Source: Verrucomicrobiaceae bacterium
GTDB lineage: Bacteria; Pseudomonadota; Gammaproteobacteria; Pseudomonadales; CAMLJR01
Direction: 5' to 3'
NCBI GenBank assembly: GCA_028293825.1
Contig: JAQGNY010000040.1
Location: 186,001-250,000, forward strand
Length of the DNA stretch: 64,000 nucleotides
In this document: positions 1 to 7,883 of the stretch, piece by piece
How positions within the stretch are numbered: the first letter of the stretch is position 1
Layout of the letters: every line of letters begins with the position of its first letter
Translations under genes and position numbers: made by a program
Notes under the pieces: generated by a model
Databases searched by the model: none
Seen by the model: only the letters and a program-made list of their open reading frames with translations
What the model was told of the DNA's origin: nothing

Positions 1-1035
1 GCGCTCCAATGCCGGCGCCAACTGCGAGAACATATCGAATACGGAATCGAGGTGTTCGGCGGCGATGCCTATCCCTGAGTCGCGCACGGTGAGCACGGCC
101 TCGCTGCCCTGTCGCTCCGCGCTCAACCAGATTTTGCCGCCGACCGGGGTGTATTTGGCCGCGTTATTCAGCAGATTGAGCAGCATCTGCGTCAGCCGGG
201 TCGGATCGGCATCGAGCCGAATCGGCGCTGCGGGCAGATTGACAATCAGCTCGTGCGCTTGCCGGCGGACCAGCGGCCCCGCCGACTCCATGGCCGCGAG
301 CATCGCTGCGGACAAATCCAAATGCTCTTTACGCAACTCCAACTTGCCCTGGGTAATACGCGAGATTTCGAGCAGGTCATCGACCAGGTGCGTGATCTGC
401 GTTAGTTGGCACTCCAGTACGTCGCGCGCCCACTGCAGCTCGCTGTCGTTCGAATCCTTCGCGCGCAGAATTTCGACGACATTGCCGATCGGCGCCAGCG
501 GATTGCGTAACTCATGTGCGAGCGTTGCGAGAAACTCATCCTTGCGCTGATCCGTCTTCGACAATTGCGCATTGGTCTCGTGCAGCTTCTCTTCCGCGTA
601 TGCGCGCTCGATCAGCGCCTGCTCCGCTTTGCGGCGGGCGGCGAGCAGCTCGCGTTCATACTTCTGCCGATCGGTGACGATGACCAGCGCCATCTCGGTC
701 ATAAAAACCGAGCCATGCTGACGCCGCACCACATTGATCATCATTGGCAGTGTGCGGCCATCGCTGTGCACCAGATCGACTTTGACTTCGGCCACGGAGC
801 CCTGCATATGCAGTAGCGGCTGCCAGTGTGTTTGCTGAAATACCCTGCCACCCATGGTGAGAAAGCTCGGGAACATGCGCTTTCCCACAATATCCTCAGC
901 GCTGCAGCCCACCCAGGTGCAAAAGGTCGCGTTGGCGCGAATTACCAGACCATCGTTCGCGGTGACCAGGAGTCCGCAAGCCGCATGCTCAAACAATGCG
1001 TCCGCAGTGGGCAGGTCGCGATCAATCCCTGACAC
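1..1035 (-). CDS. PAS-domain sensor histidine kinase, partial (runs off left edge)
   Basis: About 345 residues lie in the window; the C-terminus is missing. A GTG start at 1035 follows the stop of the upstream hydrolase gene by one base, so the two are almost certainly co-translated. Residues about 8-120 read as a PAS domain. A charged linker (about 125-165) leads to a HisKA dimerisation domain with H-box FLATLAHELRNPL (phospho-acceptor His about 174). The ATPase domain shows the N-box LLNNAAKYTP, the G1 box DSGIGI and an F-box FDMFSQ near the edge. No transmembrane segment is seen, so it is probably cytoplasmic. By analogy with RsbP, the PAS domain probably receives a signal from the neighbouring hydrolase and controls autophosphorylation. 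A receiver domain or response regulator may lie beyond the left edge. Confidence 0.88.
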   Translation of the reverse strand, partial: MSGIDRDLPTADALFEHAACGLLVTANDGLVIRANATFCTWVGCSAEDIVGKRMFPSFLTMGGRVFQQTHWQPLLHMQGSVAEVKVDLVHSDGRTLPMMINVVRRQHGSVFMTEMALVIVTDRQKYERELLAARRKAEQALIERAYAEEKLHETNAQLSKTDQRKDEFLATLAHELRNPLAPIGNVVEILRAKDSNDSELQWARDVLECQLTQITHLVDDLLEISRITQGKLELRKEHLDLSAAMLAAMESAGPLVRRQAHELIVNLPAAPIRLDADPTRLTQMLLNLLNNAAKYTPVGGKIWLSAERQGSEAVLTVRDSGIGIAAEHLDSVFDMFSQLAPALER

Positions 1036-1036
1036 G

Positions 1037-1840
1037 TTACCGGTCCCAGGTTTGCAAGAAAGCTTCCATGGCGGCAATGCTGACGTGCGGCGCGCTCAAA
1101 TGCGGGCAATGACCCACGTTTTCTATAACGGTGAGCGTGCTCAGGGGCATCACTGCATGCATGTAAGTGCCGACGCTGACCGGGGCGATCAGGTCATCGC
1201 TGCATTGCAGAATCAGCGTGGGGGTTGTCGACTTCGGCAAGTCCTCGCGATGATCGGACAGGAATGTCACCCGTGCAAAATGCTTGGCGATATCCGGATC
1301 GGTGCGACAAAAACTGTTGGTTAGCTCAACGCCCAAGTCCGGCTGCTCCGGCGCGCCCATAATGGCCGGCGCCATGGTGCTGGACCAACCCAAATAATTG
1401 GTTTCGAGCATATCAAGCAGCCCGTCGATGTCGGGCCGGGTGAAACCGCCGACATAGTTGGCGTCATTGATGTAACACGGCGACGGACCGACCATTAGGT
1501 TAACTTTGAAACGCTCCGGCGCTTTGACGGTAGCCAGCAGCCCAATCATGGCGCTGACCGAATGACCGACAAAGATCACTGGCCCGGTGGTGAACTCGTC
1601 GATGATTTCCAGCAAATCGTCTGCGTAACCGTGCAGCGTGTCGTACTTAGCCTGGTCGTAGGCGCTCAAGTCCGATAGACCGCTGCCAACCAGATCGAAT
1701 AGCACCGTTTTATAGCGACCTGCGAACGCCGGCAGCAACTCGCGCCACATATTTTGATCGCAGCCAAAACCATGCGCGAACACAATACTGGAATCACCAT
1801 GGCCGCCAAGATGTACGTTGTTTCGTTGTTGAAGATTCAT
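1037..1840 (-). CDS. RsbQ-like alpha/beta hydrolase (sensing partner of the PAS kinase)
   Basis: A 267-residue alpha/beta hydrolase closely resembling Bacillus RsbQ over its whole length: AHGFGCDQNMW near the N-terminus, FDLVGSGLSDL, nucleophile elbow GHSVSA, VGPSPCYIND, FLSDHREDLPK, LQCSDDLIAP and GHCPHLS. The triad is Ser94, Asp216 and His244. RsbQ relatives, including plant D14/KAI2 receptors, are thought to bind or turn over a small hydrophobic ligand and pass the signal to a partner; RsbQ acts on the PAS domain of RsbP. I chose the ATG at 1840 because AAGG lies six bases upstream and the length matches RsbQ (269); a TTG at 1858 would add six residues. It is the first gene of a two-gene unit with the kinase. 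Confidence 0.9.
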   Translation of the reverse strand: MNLQQRNNVHLGGHGDSSIVFAHGFGCDQNMWRELLPAFAGRYKTVLFDLVGSGLSDLSAYDQAKYDTLHGYADDLLEIIDEFTTGPVIFVGHSVSAMIGLLATVKAPERFKVNLMVGPSPCYINDANYVGGFTRPDIDGLLDMLETNYLGWSSTMAPAIMGAPEQPDLGVELTNSFCRTDPDIAKHFARVTFLSDHREDLPKSTTPTLILQCSDDLIAPVSVGTYMHAVMPLSTLTVIENVGHCPHLSAPHVSIAAMEAFLQTWDR

Positions 1841-2466
1841 TGCCGGCCTTGCATTCAAAGACGTGAAAGGCCTTATAGGTTACACGTGCGATGCCATACA
1901 CCGATATAGAACCACCAAGTCCCTATGGCTGTTCGCGTCTACATAAGTCTTGGGCATACAAATACACGGCCATTGCCTGAAGTATCCAGCGGATTTCGCC
2001 GTTAAAGAATGCTGGCGCGCATTCTCTGTTTCACGTTTCGATTTACACGCACGCGGCGTTTCATTTACGGCACTCCTCGGCCTCCATCACCTAGCCCGGG
2101 GGGTATCCCGCCATACCCCTAAGCCCCTATCGACATACCCCCGAGGGTATCTGGAGAACCCCTCTCCCTATGTCGGGATACCCCTCACCCTATCTTTGAA
2201 TACCCAACACCCTAGCCGGGGATACCCAACACCCCTATCGCAGGTGCCTCAACCCATCCCAACTACTCGAACTCGCCTCTCAACTACTCGAAATCCCCCA
2301 TCAAAGTGACGAGCTCGCAGTACAAATACCCGGTGAGGCATAGCGCGGATGGGGTGTACCCATCCCGGAGTGAGGAATTCCTCATTCTGACCGACCAATT
2401 CCTCAATCGCGGCTACCCCGAGGGTATTGGGACTATGCGGTGAGGGGTGTCGGAGAGGGGTCATAC
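1841..2466. other. Non-coding stretch with a repetitive right half
   Basis: No convincing gene. The proximal 150 bases should hold the promoter of the hydrolase-kinase unit, but no clear -10/-35 pair stands out. From 2101 the sequence is dominated by ATACCC/GGGTAT words, annotated separately. The open frames crossing it on both strands are low-complexity translations of the repeats. Confidence 0.6.
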
Positions 2467-2532
2467 CTAGTGAGGGATGAGGAATTCCTCGTTTCGATAG
2501 ACCTCGTCGTGTATCGCGGATACCCCAGGGTA
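2101..2532. repeat. ATACCC/GGGTAT-rich repeat tract with a duplicated EcoRI-palindrome unit
   Basis: The hexamer ATACCC or its complement occurs ten times between 2101 and 2525 (2101, 2113, 2135, 2145, 2178, 2200, 2222, 2326, 2422, 2520), and once more at 2939 just upstream of the next gene. Some copies face each other, for example 2135-2150. A 55-56 bp unit beginning TGAGGAATTCCTC and ending with a CCCC...AGGGTA block occurs twice, at 2371-2426 and 2478-2532, with moderate divergence. The second copy overlaps the 3' end of the MmcQ-like gene. The function is unknown. Confidence 0.75.
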
Positions 2533-2934
2533 GTGCGAAGACACCCTTTTCTGTGTCGGATAGAGGACTAGTGGTTGCCAGGAAGGGTGTACTTGATACA
2601 GATAGGCGAGCGGCTCACTTAGATAGAGCGGGTCCTCTGTTTGATCGAGCGTGATGAGTTCCTGATTGGCCTTGGCCCGCGCGTCGTAGCGCTGAATCCA
2701 CTTCAAGCCACGCGAGGCGAGGCAGGGCGGCGGCCCGAAGCTGGGCTGATCGCGTAAGATTTCGAAATTATTAACCGACGTTTTAAAGGAGAAAGTCGGC
2801 TTGGCGGAATGTTGCCCGGCGGCGATGGCAAATACCTTGCCGCCCACTTTCCACACATCGGAGTCGCTCCATTGGACCACCCGCGATGTGGCTGGTAGCG
2901 CGCGGCAGAAGTCGTTGAATTGATCGCGCGTCAT
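2467..2934 (-). CDS. MmcQ/YjbR family protein with an atypical C-terminal tail
   Basis: 155 residues. The N-terminal 90 or so match the small MmcQ/YjbR (DUF419) fold: the opening MTRDQFNDFCRALP, VWKVGGKVFAI, then FSFKTS and LASRGLKWIQ near the end of the core. The family is about 115 residues, has a CyaY-like fold, and is of uncertain function (possibly DNA-binding). The start follows CAGGGG with good spacing. After the core the usual C-terminal helix is hard to recognise, and the last 25 residues or so (ending NEEFLIPH) are encoded by the second 55 bp repeat unit. The native 3' end may therefore have been overwritten or extended by repeat DNA. The gene is probably still expressed, but its tail is suspect. 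Confidence 0.7.
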   Translation of the reverse strand: MTRDQFNDFCRALPATSRVVQWSDSDVWKVGGKVFAIAAGQHSAKPTFSFKTSVNNFEILRDQPSFGPPPCLASRGLKWIQRYDARAKANQELITLDQTEDPLYLSEPLAYLYQVHPSWQPLVLYPTQKRVSSHYPGVSAIHDEVYRNEEFLIPH

Positions 2935-2989
2935 GGTGATACCCCTGGTAGCTGATAACCCTTAACTGAGCGCCGGCGCGAATGCAGCG

Positions 2990-3508
2990 TTAACCGATTT
3001 GAAATGCCCCAGTGGCGCTTCTAGAGAAAAACTCATCGGCCACTTGTTCGACCGTCTTATATTCGGTATCGATGACGTGGCGTCGAAATTCATCCACGAC
3101 TTTTGCGAACTGCTGATGCATATGCGTGACCACAGCGGCAGTGGCCGACGGTTGCATCGCGCGAGTTTGACTGCGCGCGAGCACTACATCGAGCGGTGCG
3201 TGCAGTAACACATACTGAATATTAGCGGCCAGCGCGGTAACGGTGAGCAACGCCCACGGACCGATTACGCCTTCTAAATAGACCGAGTATCCGGCCGCCG
3301 AATACTCGATGGCGGCGGCGACGTAAGCGCGGATGACGGTGGTATTTTGCTGCTGCGCTGTCGGCAGCGAGGGATCTAAGCGGTGCGCGAGGAAGCGGAA
3401 GAAGCGGTCGGTTTCGATATGCACACCGCGCGTGTCAGCAGCGGCGAGTAAGTGGGTGAGCGAGGTCTTGCCGCTGGCTGGAGTGCCGCCAATCACCACG
3501 ATTGTCAT
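2990..3508 (-). CDS. AAA/P-loop small-molecule kinase-like protein
   Basis: 172 residues from the ATG at 3508, which has GAGGTG eight bases upstream; an earlier in-frame start adds five residues but lacks a site. A Walker A motif GGTPASGKTS opens the protein directly after a beta strand. IETDRFFRF follows, as in gluconate-kinase, zeta-toxin and AAA_33 type kinases, then a central LEGVIGPWAL segment. A late LLHAPLDVVLARSQTR resembles a lid region. It probably phosphorylates a small molecule; the substrate cannot be deduced. It lies 55 bp upstream of the MmcQ gene on the same strand and may be co-transcribed with it. Confidence 0.7.
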   Translation of the reverse strand: MTIVVIGGTPASGKTSLTHLLAAADTRGVHIETDRFFRFLAHRLDPSLPTAQQQNTTVIRAYVAAAIEYSAAGYSVYLEGVIGPWALLTVTALAANIQYVLLHAPLDVVLARSQTRAMQPSATAAVVTHMHQQFAKVVDEFRRHVIDTEYKTVEQVADEFFSRSATGAFQIG

Positions 3509-3947
3509 CGTTAAGCACCTCATTCTTTACGCTTGACGCATTTAAAAATTAAACGCGCCGCATCGATTGGACTCTTAATTCTAACTAATACTGCGGATGC
3601 GCTGCCTGATGTCTGACATAGGCCTGCGCTGGGGATTGGATTCCTTCCTTAAGCCGTATCGAAAGTTAACCCGTGCTTCCAAGTCCGCTCGTTTAGCGAG
3701 TGAATCGAATCCACCTGTAGATAACACCCAACTATTTACAACAATTACAGCCCGTCGTTGCACGAGGACATATGGTAATCACTGGCCGCGTCCGTCCACA
3801 TCGCGTTTGAGTCTATTTTTCTCGCCCATTCGGTGAACCCGAAACCCGTCACCGCGCACGGGCACGACGCTTGCTGAATTGCTGAAGACGTTAACGATGA
3901 ACAAAGCTCGCCGCTGATTTATCTTCCCTTTGCTGGAGCACCTGTCG
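3509..3947. other. Intergenic region between divergent genes
   Basis: About 440 bp separate the P-loop kinase (minus) from the catalase-like gene (plus). I see no gene, RNA or strong hairpin. Short open frames on both strands lack ribosome sites and family features. It presumably carries both promoters; the left 100 bp are AT-rich. Confidence 0.5.
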
Positions 3948-5033
3948 ATGTCTACGCCCACGCTTCTGAATGCACCGGTGCCGTTTGTGGCGTCGATGGA
4001 AACCATTGCCGACGACGAACAGCACACCATCGATTCGATGAGTGAAACGCTGCTGAAAATTTCGCAGACAGTGTATGAAGACAGCGGCCACGCGATGCGC
4101 AGCGTGCATGCGAAATCGCACGGCTTGATTGAAGGCACACTGACCGTGCTCGATGACTTGCCGCCCGCGCTGGCGCAGGGGATTTTCCGCAGCCCGGTCA
4201 GTTATCGCGGCTTGATGCGGCTTTCGACACCGCCGGGCGACGTATTGCCGGACGATGTTTCGACGCCGCGCGGCGCCGCGTTGAAGTTGTTCGACGTGCC
4301 GGGGACGCGGCTGCCGGGTTCCGCAGGTGAGGCGTCGCAGGATTTCGTGCTGATCAATGCGCCGGCTTTTTCGACCAAGGATGCGAAGCATTTCCTCGGC
4401 AATTTGAAACTGCTCGCTGCAACCACGGATAAGGGCGAAGGACTGAAGCAATTGTTGTCGGCAGTGCTGCGCGGCACCGAGCGCTTGGTCGAGAAGACTG
4501 GTCACAAAAGCGCGACGCTGACCTCGCTCGGCGGCCATCCGATGAGCCACATTCTAGGCGAGACTTTCTTCTCCGCCGCAGCGCTGCTGTACGGACCGTA
4601 TATCGCGAAGATAGCGCTCGCGCCGGTCAGTGAGAATCTGCAAGCGCTGACCCATACGTTGCTCGATCTGCGCAAGCACCCCGATGGCCTGCGCGAAGCA
4701 GTCAGCACGTTCTTCGCGAGTCAAGGTGGCGAGTGGGAATTGCGCGCGCAGCTGTGCACGAACGCGGAAACGATGCCGGTCGAAGATGCCTCAGTGCTGT
4801 GGTCCGAAGAGGAGAGCCCCTACGTCGCCGTCGCGCGTTTCAGTGCGCCGCCGCAGACGACGTGGAATGCAGCGACCAGTCCGGCCCAGGAAGATGGCTT
4901 GAGCTTTAGCCCGTGGCATGGCGTGGCCGAGCACCGGCCGCTCGGCTCAATCATGCGTGCGCGCAAGGATGTGTATCAGGCGTCAGCTGGTTTTCGTGGC
5001 AGCCGCAACGGTTGCCCGATTCATGCGGGGTAA
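3948..5033 (+). CDS. Catalase-like heme protein (y4iL-type catalase family)
   Basis: 361 residues from the ATG at 3948, with GGAG nine bases upstream. It belongs to the catalase-related family found in many Gram-negatives. The distal histidine segment reads VHAKSHG, followed by IEGTLTVLDDLP. The heme-proximal signature near the C-terminus is MRARKDVYQASAGFR, whose Tyr would be the axial ligand. It is shorter than a classical catalase (about 480) and lacks the full catalase core sequence, so true catalase activity is not assured; relatives are proposed to be peroxidases or fatty-acid hydroperoxide enzymes. Convergent with the methyltransferase downstream. Confidence 0.8.
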   Translation: MSTPTLLNAPVPFVASMETIADDEQHTIDSMSETLLKISQTVYEDSGHAMRSVHAKSHGLIEGTLTVLDDLPPALAQGIFRSPVSYRGLMRLSTPPGDVLPDDVSTPRGAALKLFDVPGTRLPGSAGEASQDFVLINAPAFSTKDAKHFLGNLKLLAATTDKGEGLKQLLSAVLRGTERLVEKTGHKSATLTSLGGHPMSHILGETFFSAAALLYGPYIAKIALAPVSENLQALTHTLLDLRKHPDGLREAVSTFFASQGGEWELRAQLCTNAETMPVEDASVLWSEEESPYVAVARFSAPPQTTWNAATSPAQEDGLSFSPWHGVAEHRPLGSIMRARKDVYQASAGFRGSRNGCPIHAG

Positions 5034-5046
5034 CGGTAGCCGAACA

Positions 5047-5835
5047 TCAGCCTTGGACACGACCCTTTACAGCGTTGGCGCGAGCACTGTAAGTAATACG
5101 ACCGGCGGCATCGGCGGGCAGAATTTCGCCCATGCGTGCTTTAAGTTGGGCGAGATCGGTGGACGCCATGGCCGCGAGCTTAGCGCCAACGCTGGGCCCG
5201 GCGAGGATGGTTTTCCAATAGCTATCGAAATCGGGAAAGGTTCGGTGCACGGCGATCGCGCGCGTTTCCACTTCGTTCAAGCCGGCGTTGAGCCACAGCT
5301 CGCGCATTACATCGATTCGAGACGCTTCGGGGCTCGGCGCTGCGGGCACCGAAATACCCAGCGCACGTATTTGCGCATGCAGCGTCTCGTAGGGAAAACC
5401 GCCGCCCACCATATCCCAGGCGTAGGCGGTGACAGTGCCGCCCGGGCTGACAACGCGCACCATTTCGGCAACGCCTTTGGATGGATCTGGAACGAAGAAA
5501 ATGACCAGCGGCATGACCGCGGTATCGAAGGTGTCGGCATGGAACGGCAGCGCCATGGCATCGCCTTGCGAAAATTGTGCGATACGCGCGACTGGGCGGG
5601 CGCGAGCAAAACTGAGCTGCCCTTCCGAGGGGTCGATGCCGTGCACCGACACCGGCGCGCAGCGGGTGGCGAGCAGTTCCGTAAAAGCGCCGTTGCCGCA
5701 GCCGACATCCAGCCAGCGCAGGCCAGTCTGCGGAGCCAACCAGTCGAGGAATATTTCACCGACCAATTGACTCCACTTGCCCATGTACTGCTCATAGGAC
5801 ACGCCGTCATCGAAGCGGATTTGATCGGTTTCCAT
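5047..5835 (-). CDS. Class I SAM-dependent methyltransferase (UbiE/Methyltransf_11 type)
   Basis: 262 residues from the ATG at 5835, preceded by AGGAGA with good spacing; upstream in-frame codons lack a site. Motif I is LDVGCGNGAFTELLA, followed by the acidic GIDPSEGQL, then QGDAMALPFHADTFD and a post-I motif ending RVVSPGGTVTAYAWDM. This fits a small-molecule or lipid methyltransferase, often annotated as methyltransferase type 11. The substrate is unknown. It ends 13 bp from the convergent catalase-like gene. Confidence 0.85.
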   Translation of the reverse strand: METDQIRFDDGVSYEQYMGKWSQLVGEIFLDWLAPQTGLRWLDVGCGNGAFTELLATRCAPVSVHGIDPSEGQLSFARARPVARIAQFSQGDAMALPFHADTFDTAVMPLVIFFVPDPSKGVAEMVRVVSPGGTVTAYAWDMVGGGFPYETLHAQIRALGISVPAAPSPEASRIDVMRELWLNAGLNEVETRAIAVHRTFPDFDSYWKTILAGPSVGAKLAAMASTDLAQLKARMGEILPADAAGRITYSARANAVKGRVQG

Positions 5836-5968
5836 CAGTGATTCTCCTATTAGTGATTGCTGCGAATGCACGATTGACGGCGAGACGATCGGTAATGTCT
5901 GTCACGGCCATCGCGTGTTGTCTTTGAAAATGTTGAAGCGGCGCCGAGGACATTGGCGTGGCGGCCAG

Positions 5969-6274
5969 CTAGTGGGATATCAGCCAAGCGAACCCAGCCA
6001 ATAGAAAACATACCGTGCTAAGAGCGGCGAGCACCACGGTCACCGGCGATTTGTTCGAGGACGCCTGCTTCCTTGCCTCGGCCATGGAAAAAGGCCGAAA
6101 CAGGATTTCCGGCTGGAGAGCCAACGTAATAAATGAAAACCCGACCGCAATCCTGAGTAAAACTTCATGCGCCGCCAAGGTGTTGTATGACGCTGCGATC
6201 GAAATGAGCCAGAGGATTCCGAGCACGCCCACAATCGTTGAAGCGACTTTTACTTTTGCGCGCGTGAAGTTCAT
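5969..6274 (-). CDS. Small integral membrane protein, unknown function
   Basis: 101 residues with three predicted membrane segments: about 10-30, about 38-58 after a polar turn, and about 78-98 after a basic loop rich in Lys, Arg and Ser. No family recognised. It stands alone between the methyltransferase and the efflux operon, both on the same strand. No strong ribosome site is visible. Confidence 0.55.
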   Translation of the reverse strand: MNFTRAKVKVASTIVGVLGILWLISIAASYNTLAAHEVLLRIAVGFSFITLALQPEILFRPFSMAEARKQASSNKSPVTVVLAALSTVCFLLAGFAWLISH

Positions 6275-6368
6275 TGGCTAACGCTCGCGGCAGTCGCGCG
6301 TTCCAGCACATCGGCTGCATTAGATGGTTGAATGTCTCCGCGCCATAAGCCGACCATCATCTTTCCAG

Positions 6369-7883
6369 CTACTGCCCAACCCCATCGGCAGTCGATGCCG
6401 TTTTCCCCGCCGCCCAACCGCCGCCGAGCGCTTGATACAACTGCACATTTGCGAGCAACGCATTCAGTTGCGCAGACGACAGCGCGAGTTCGGCGTTGAA
6501 TAAATCACGGTTGGAGTTAATCACGTCGAAGTAGGAGGAATAACCCACTTTGTAACGCGCCATCGCAATGTTGTCGGCGCGGCGCAGTGCATCGACTTTG
6601 TCCTGTTGCGCGGCGAGAAACTCCACGTATTTTTGGCGCGCGATCAGCGCATCGGCGACTTCGCGAAAGGCGTTCTGCACCGCTTGCTGATAGGTCAGCA
6701 ACACTTCGCGTTTGCGCGCGTCGGCGAGATCGAGCTGATACAGATTGTTCTGCGCGTCGATTAGCGGCAGCGCGAGGCCAGCGCCAGCCGTCCACGTGCG
6801 CGCGGGACCCTTAAACAAATTGCTTAACTCGTTGCTGCGCGAACCGAGGCTGCCGGTCAGCGAAATGGTCGGGAACAGCGCGGCCTTGGCTGCGCCGACC
6901 TGCGCATTGGCGGCGACTAAATCCTGCTCCGCGCGGCGAATATCGGGGCGGCGTTCGAGCAGACTCGACGGCAGACCGGTCGGCGGTTGCGGCAGCGATA
7001 GTTCGGCGCGCGCCGTGACGCCGGAACGCACGATGTCGCCGGGATTTTTGCCGAGCAGAATGCTGAGGCGATCTTCCGCGAGAGCGGCTTGGCGCTCGAT
7101 TTCCGGCACGTTGGCGCGCGCGGTCGCCAATTCCGATTCAGCGGTGCTGACGTCGAGGCCGCTAATGACGCCACCCTTGTGCTTGGCGTGGGTGAGATCG
7201 ACGAACTTTTGCCGGGTTTCCATCGTATTGCGCGTTATCGCCAGCTGTTCGTCGAGCGTGATCAGATTGAAGTACGTAGTCGCGACATCGGCGATCAAAC
7301 CGACCATAACGCCCTGCTGGGCGTACTGCGAGCCGAGAAACTGCGCGCGCGATGCCTCGTTCAAACGGCGCAAACGGCCCCAAATATCCAACTCGTACGA
7401 GGCGTTAACCGCCGCCGTGTCGCTTTCGCCGATGGCCGGTTGATCGGGTAGCAGGCGCGCGTATTCGGAGGTGCGCTGGCGCGTGACGCCGGCTTCGCCG
7501 CTAATGGTTGGCAGGAATTGCAGGCGCGACGAGCCGAGCGCGGCTCGCGCCTGTTCAACCCGCGCCGCCGCGATGCGCACATCCAGATTCTCCTGCAGCG
7601 CCACTTTCAAAATGGCCCATAGTTGCGGATCGCGGTACACCTCCCACCACTGCAAATCGCCAAACTCGGAACCGGTCGCGCTTTGATCCTGCCAGCGGTA
7701 TTCGGTGGGAACGACCATTTCCGGCCGTTTGTAATCGGGGCCGAGCGCGCAACCGGCGAGCAGTGCCGGCAACGCCAGTGCCCACAGCGACTTACGCGAC
7801 GAAAAAGACAGCGGACTGCGCCGCTGGCCGCGACATAAAGCGGACAAAGGTCGCAGGCGGAACAAGCGTGAATTAGTGCGCAT
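6369..7883 (-). CDS. RND efflux outer membrane lipoprotein (NodT/OprM family)
   Basis: 504 residues from the ATG at 7883, which overlaps the end of the pump gene by 11 bp; an upstream in-frame start would lie wholly inside the pump gene. A basic N-terminus, hydrophobic stretch and lipobox LLAGC mark it as a lipoprotein; mature LGPDYKRP is the usual family opening. It contains the two TolC-type repeats, with PDIRRAEQDLVAANAQVGAAKA and a closing YFDVINSNRDLFNAELALSSAQ helix. It should form the trimeric outer membrane duct for the pump and adaptor encoded just upstream. Third gene of the adaptor-pump-channel operon. Confidence 0.93.
   Translation of the reverse strand: MRTNSRLFRLRPLSALCRGQRRSPLSFSSRKSLWALALPALLAGCALGPDYKRPEMVVPTEYRWQDQSATGSEFGDLQWWEVYRDPQLWAILKVALQENLDVRIAAARVEQARAALGSSRLQFLPTISGEAGVTRQRTSEYARLLPDQPAIGESDTAAVNASYELDIWGRLRRLNEASRAQFLGSQYAQQGVMVGLIADVATTYFNLITLDEQLAITRNTMETRQKFVDLTHAKHKGGVISGLDVSTAESELATARANVPEIERQAALAEDRLSILLGKNPGDIVRSGVTARAELSLPQPPTGLPSSLLERRPDIRRAEQDLVAANAQVGAAKAALFPTISLTGSLGSRSNELSNLFKGPARTWTAGAGLALPLIDAQNNLYQLDLADARKREVLLTYQQAVQNAFREVADALIARQKYVEFLAAQQDKVDALRRADNIAMARYKVGYSSYFDVINSNRDLFNAELALSSAQLNALLANVQLYQALGGGWAAGKTASTADGVGQ

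Noticed and set aside
2249-2464. 71-residue minus-strand frame with NEEFLTPGW
   Set aside because: Lies within the repeat tract and echoes the tail of the MmcQ gene; it is repeat translation rather than a gene.
3581-3763. 60-residue minus-strand frame in the intergenic region
   Set aside because: No ribosome site, no family, and a similar-length frame exists on the other strand.
4918-5841. 307-residue open frame antisense to the methyltransferase
   Set aside because: The methyltransferase on the minus strand has motifs I to post-I and a good ribosome site; the antisense frame has none.
6275-6368. Possible integron attC-like site near the small membrane protein gene
   Set aside because: A GGCTAAC word is present, but the core-site consensus and paired arms are not.
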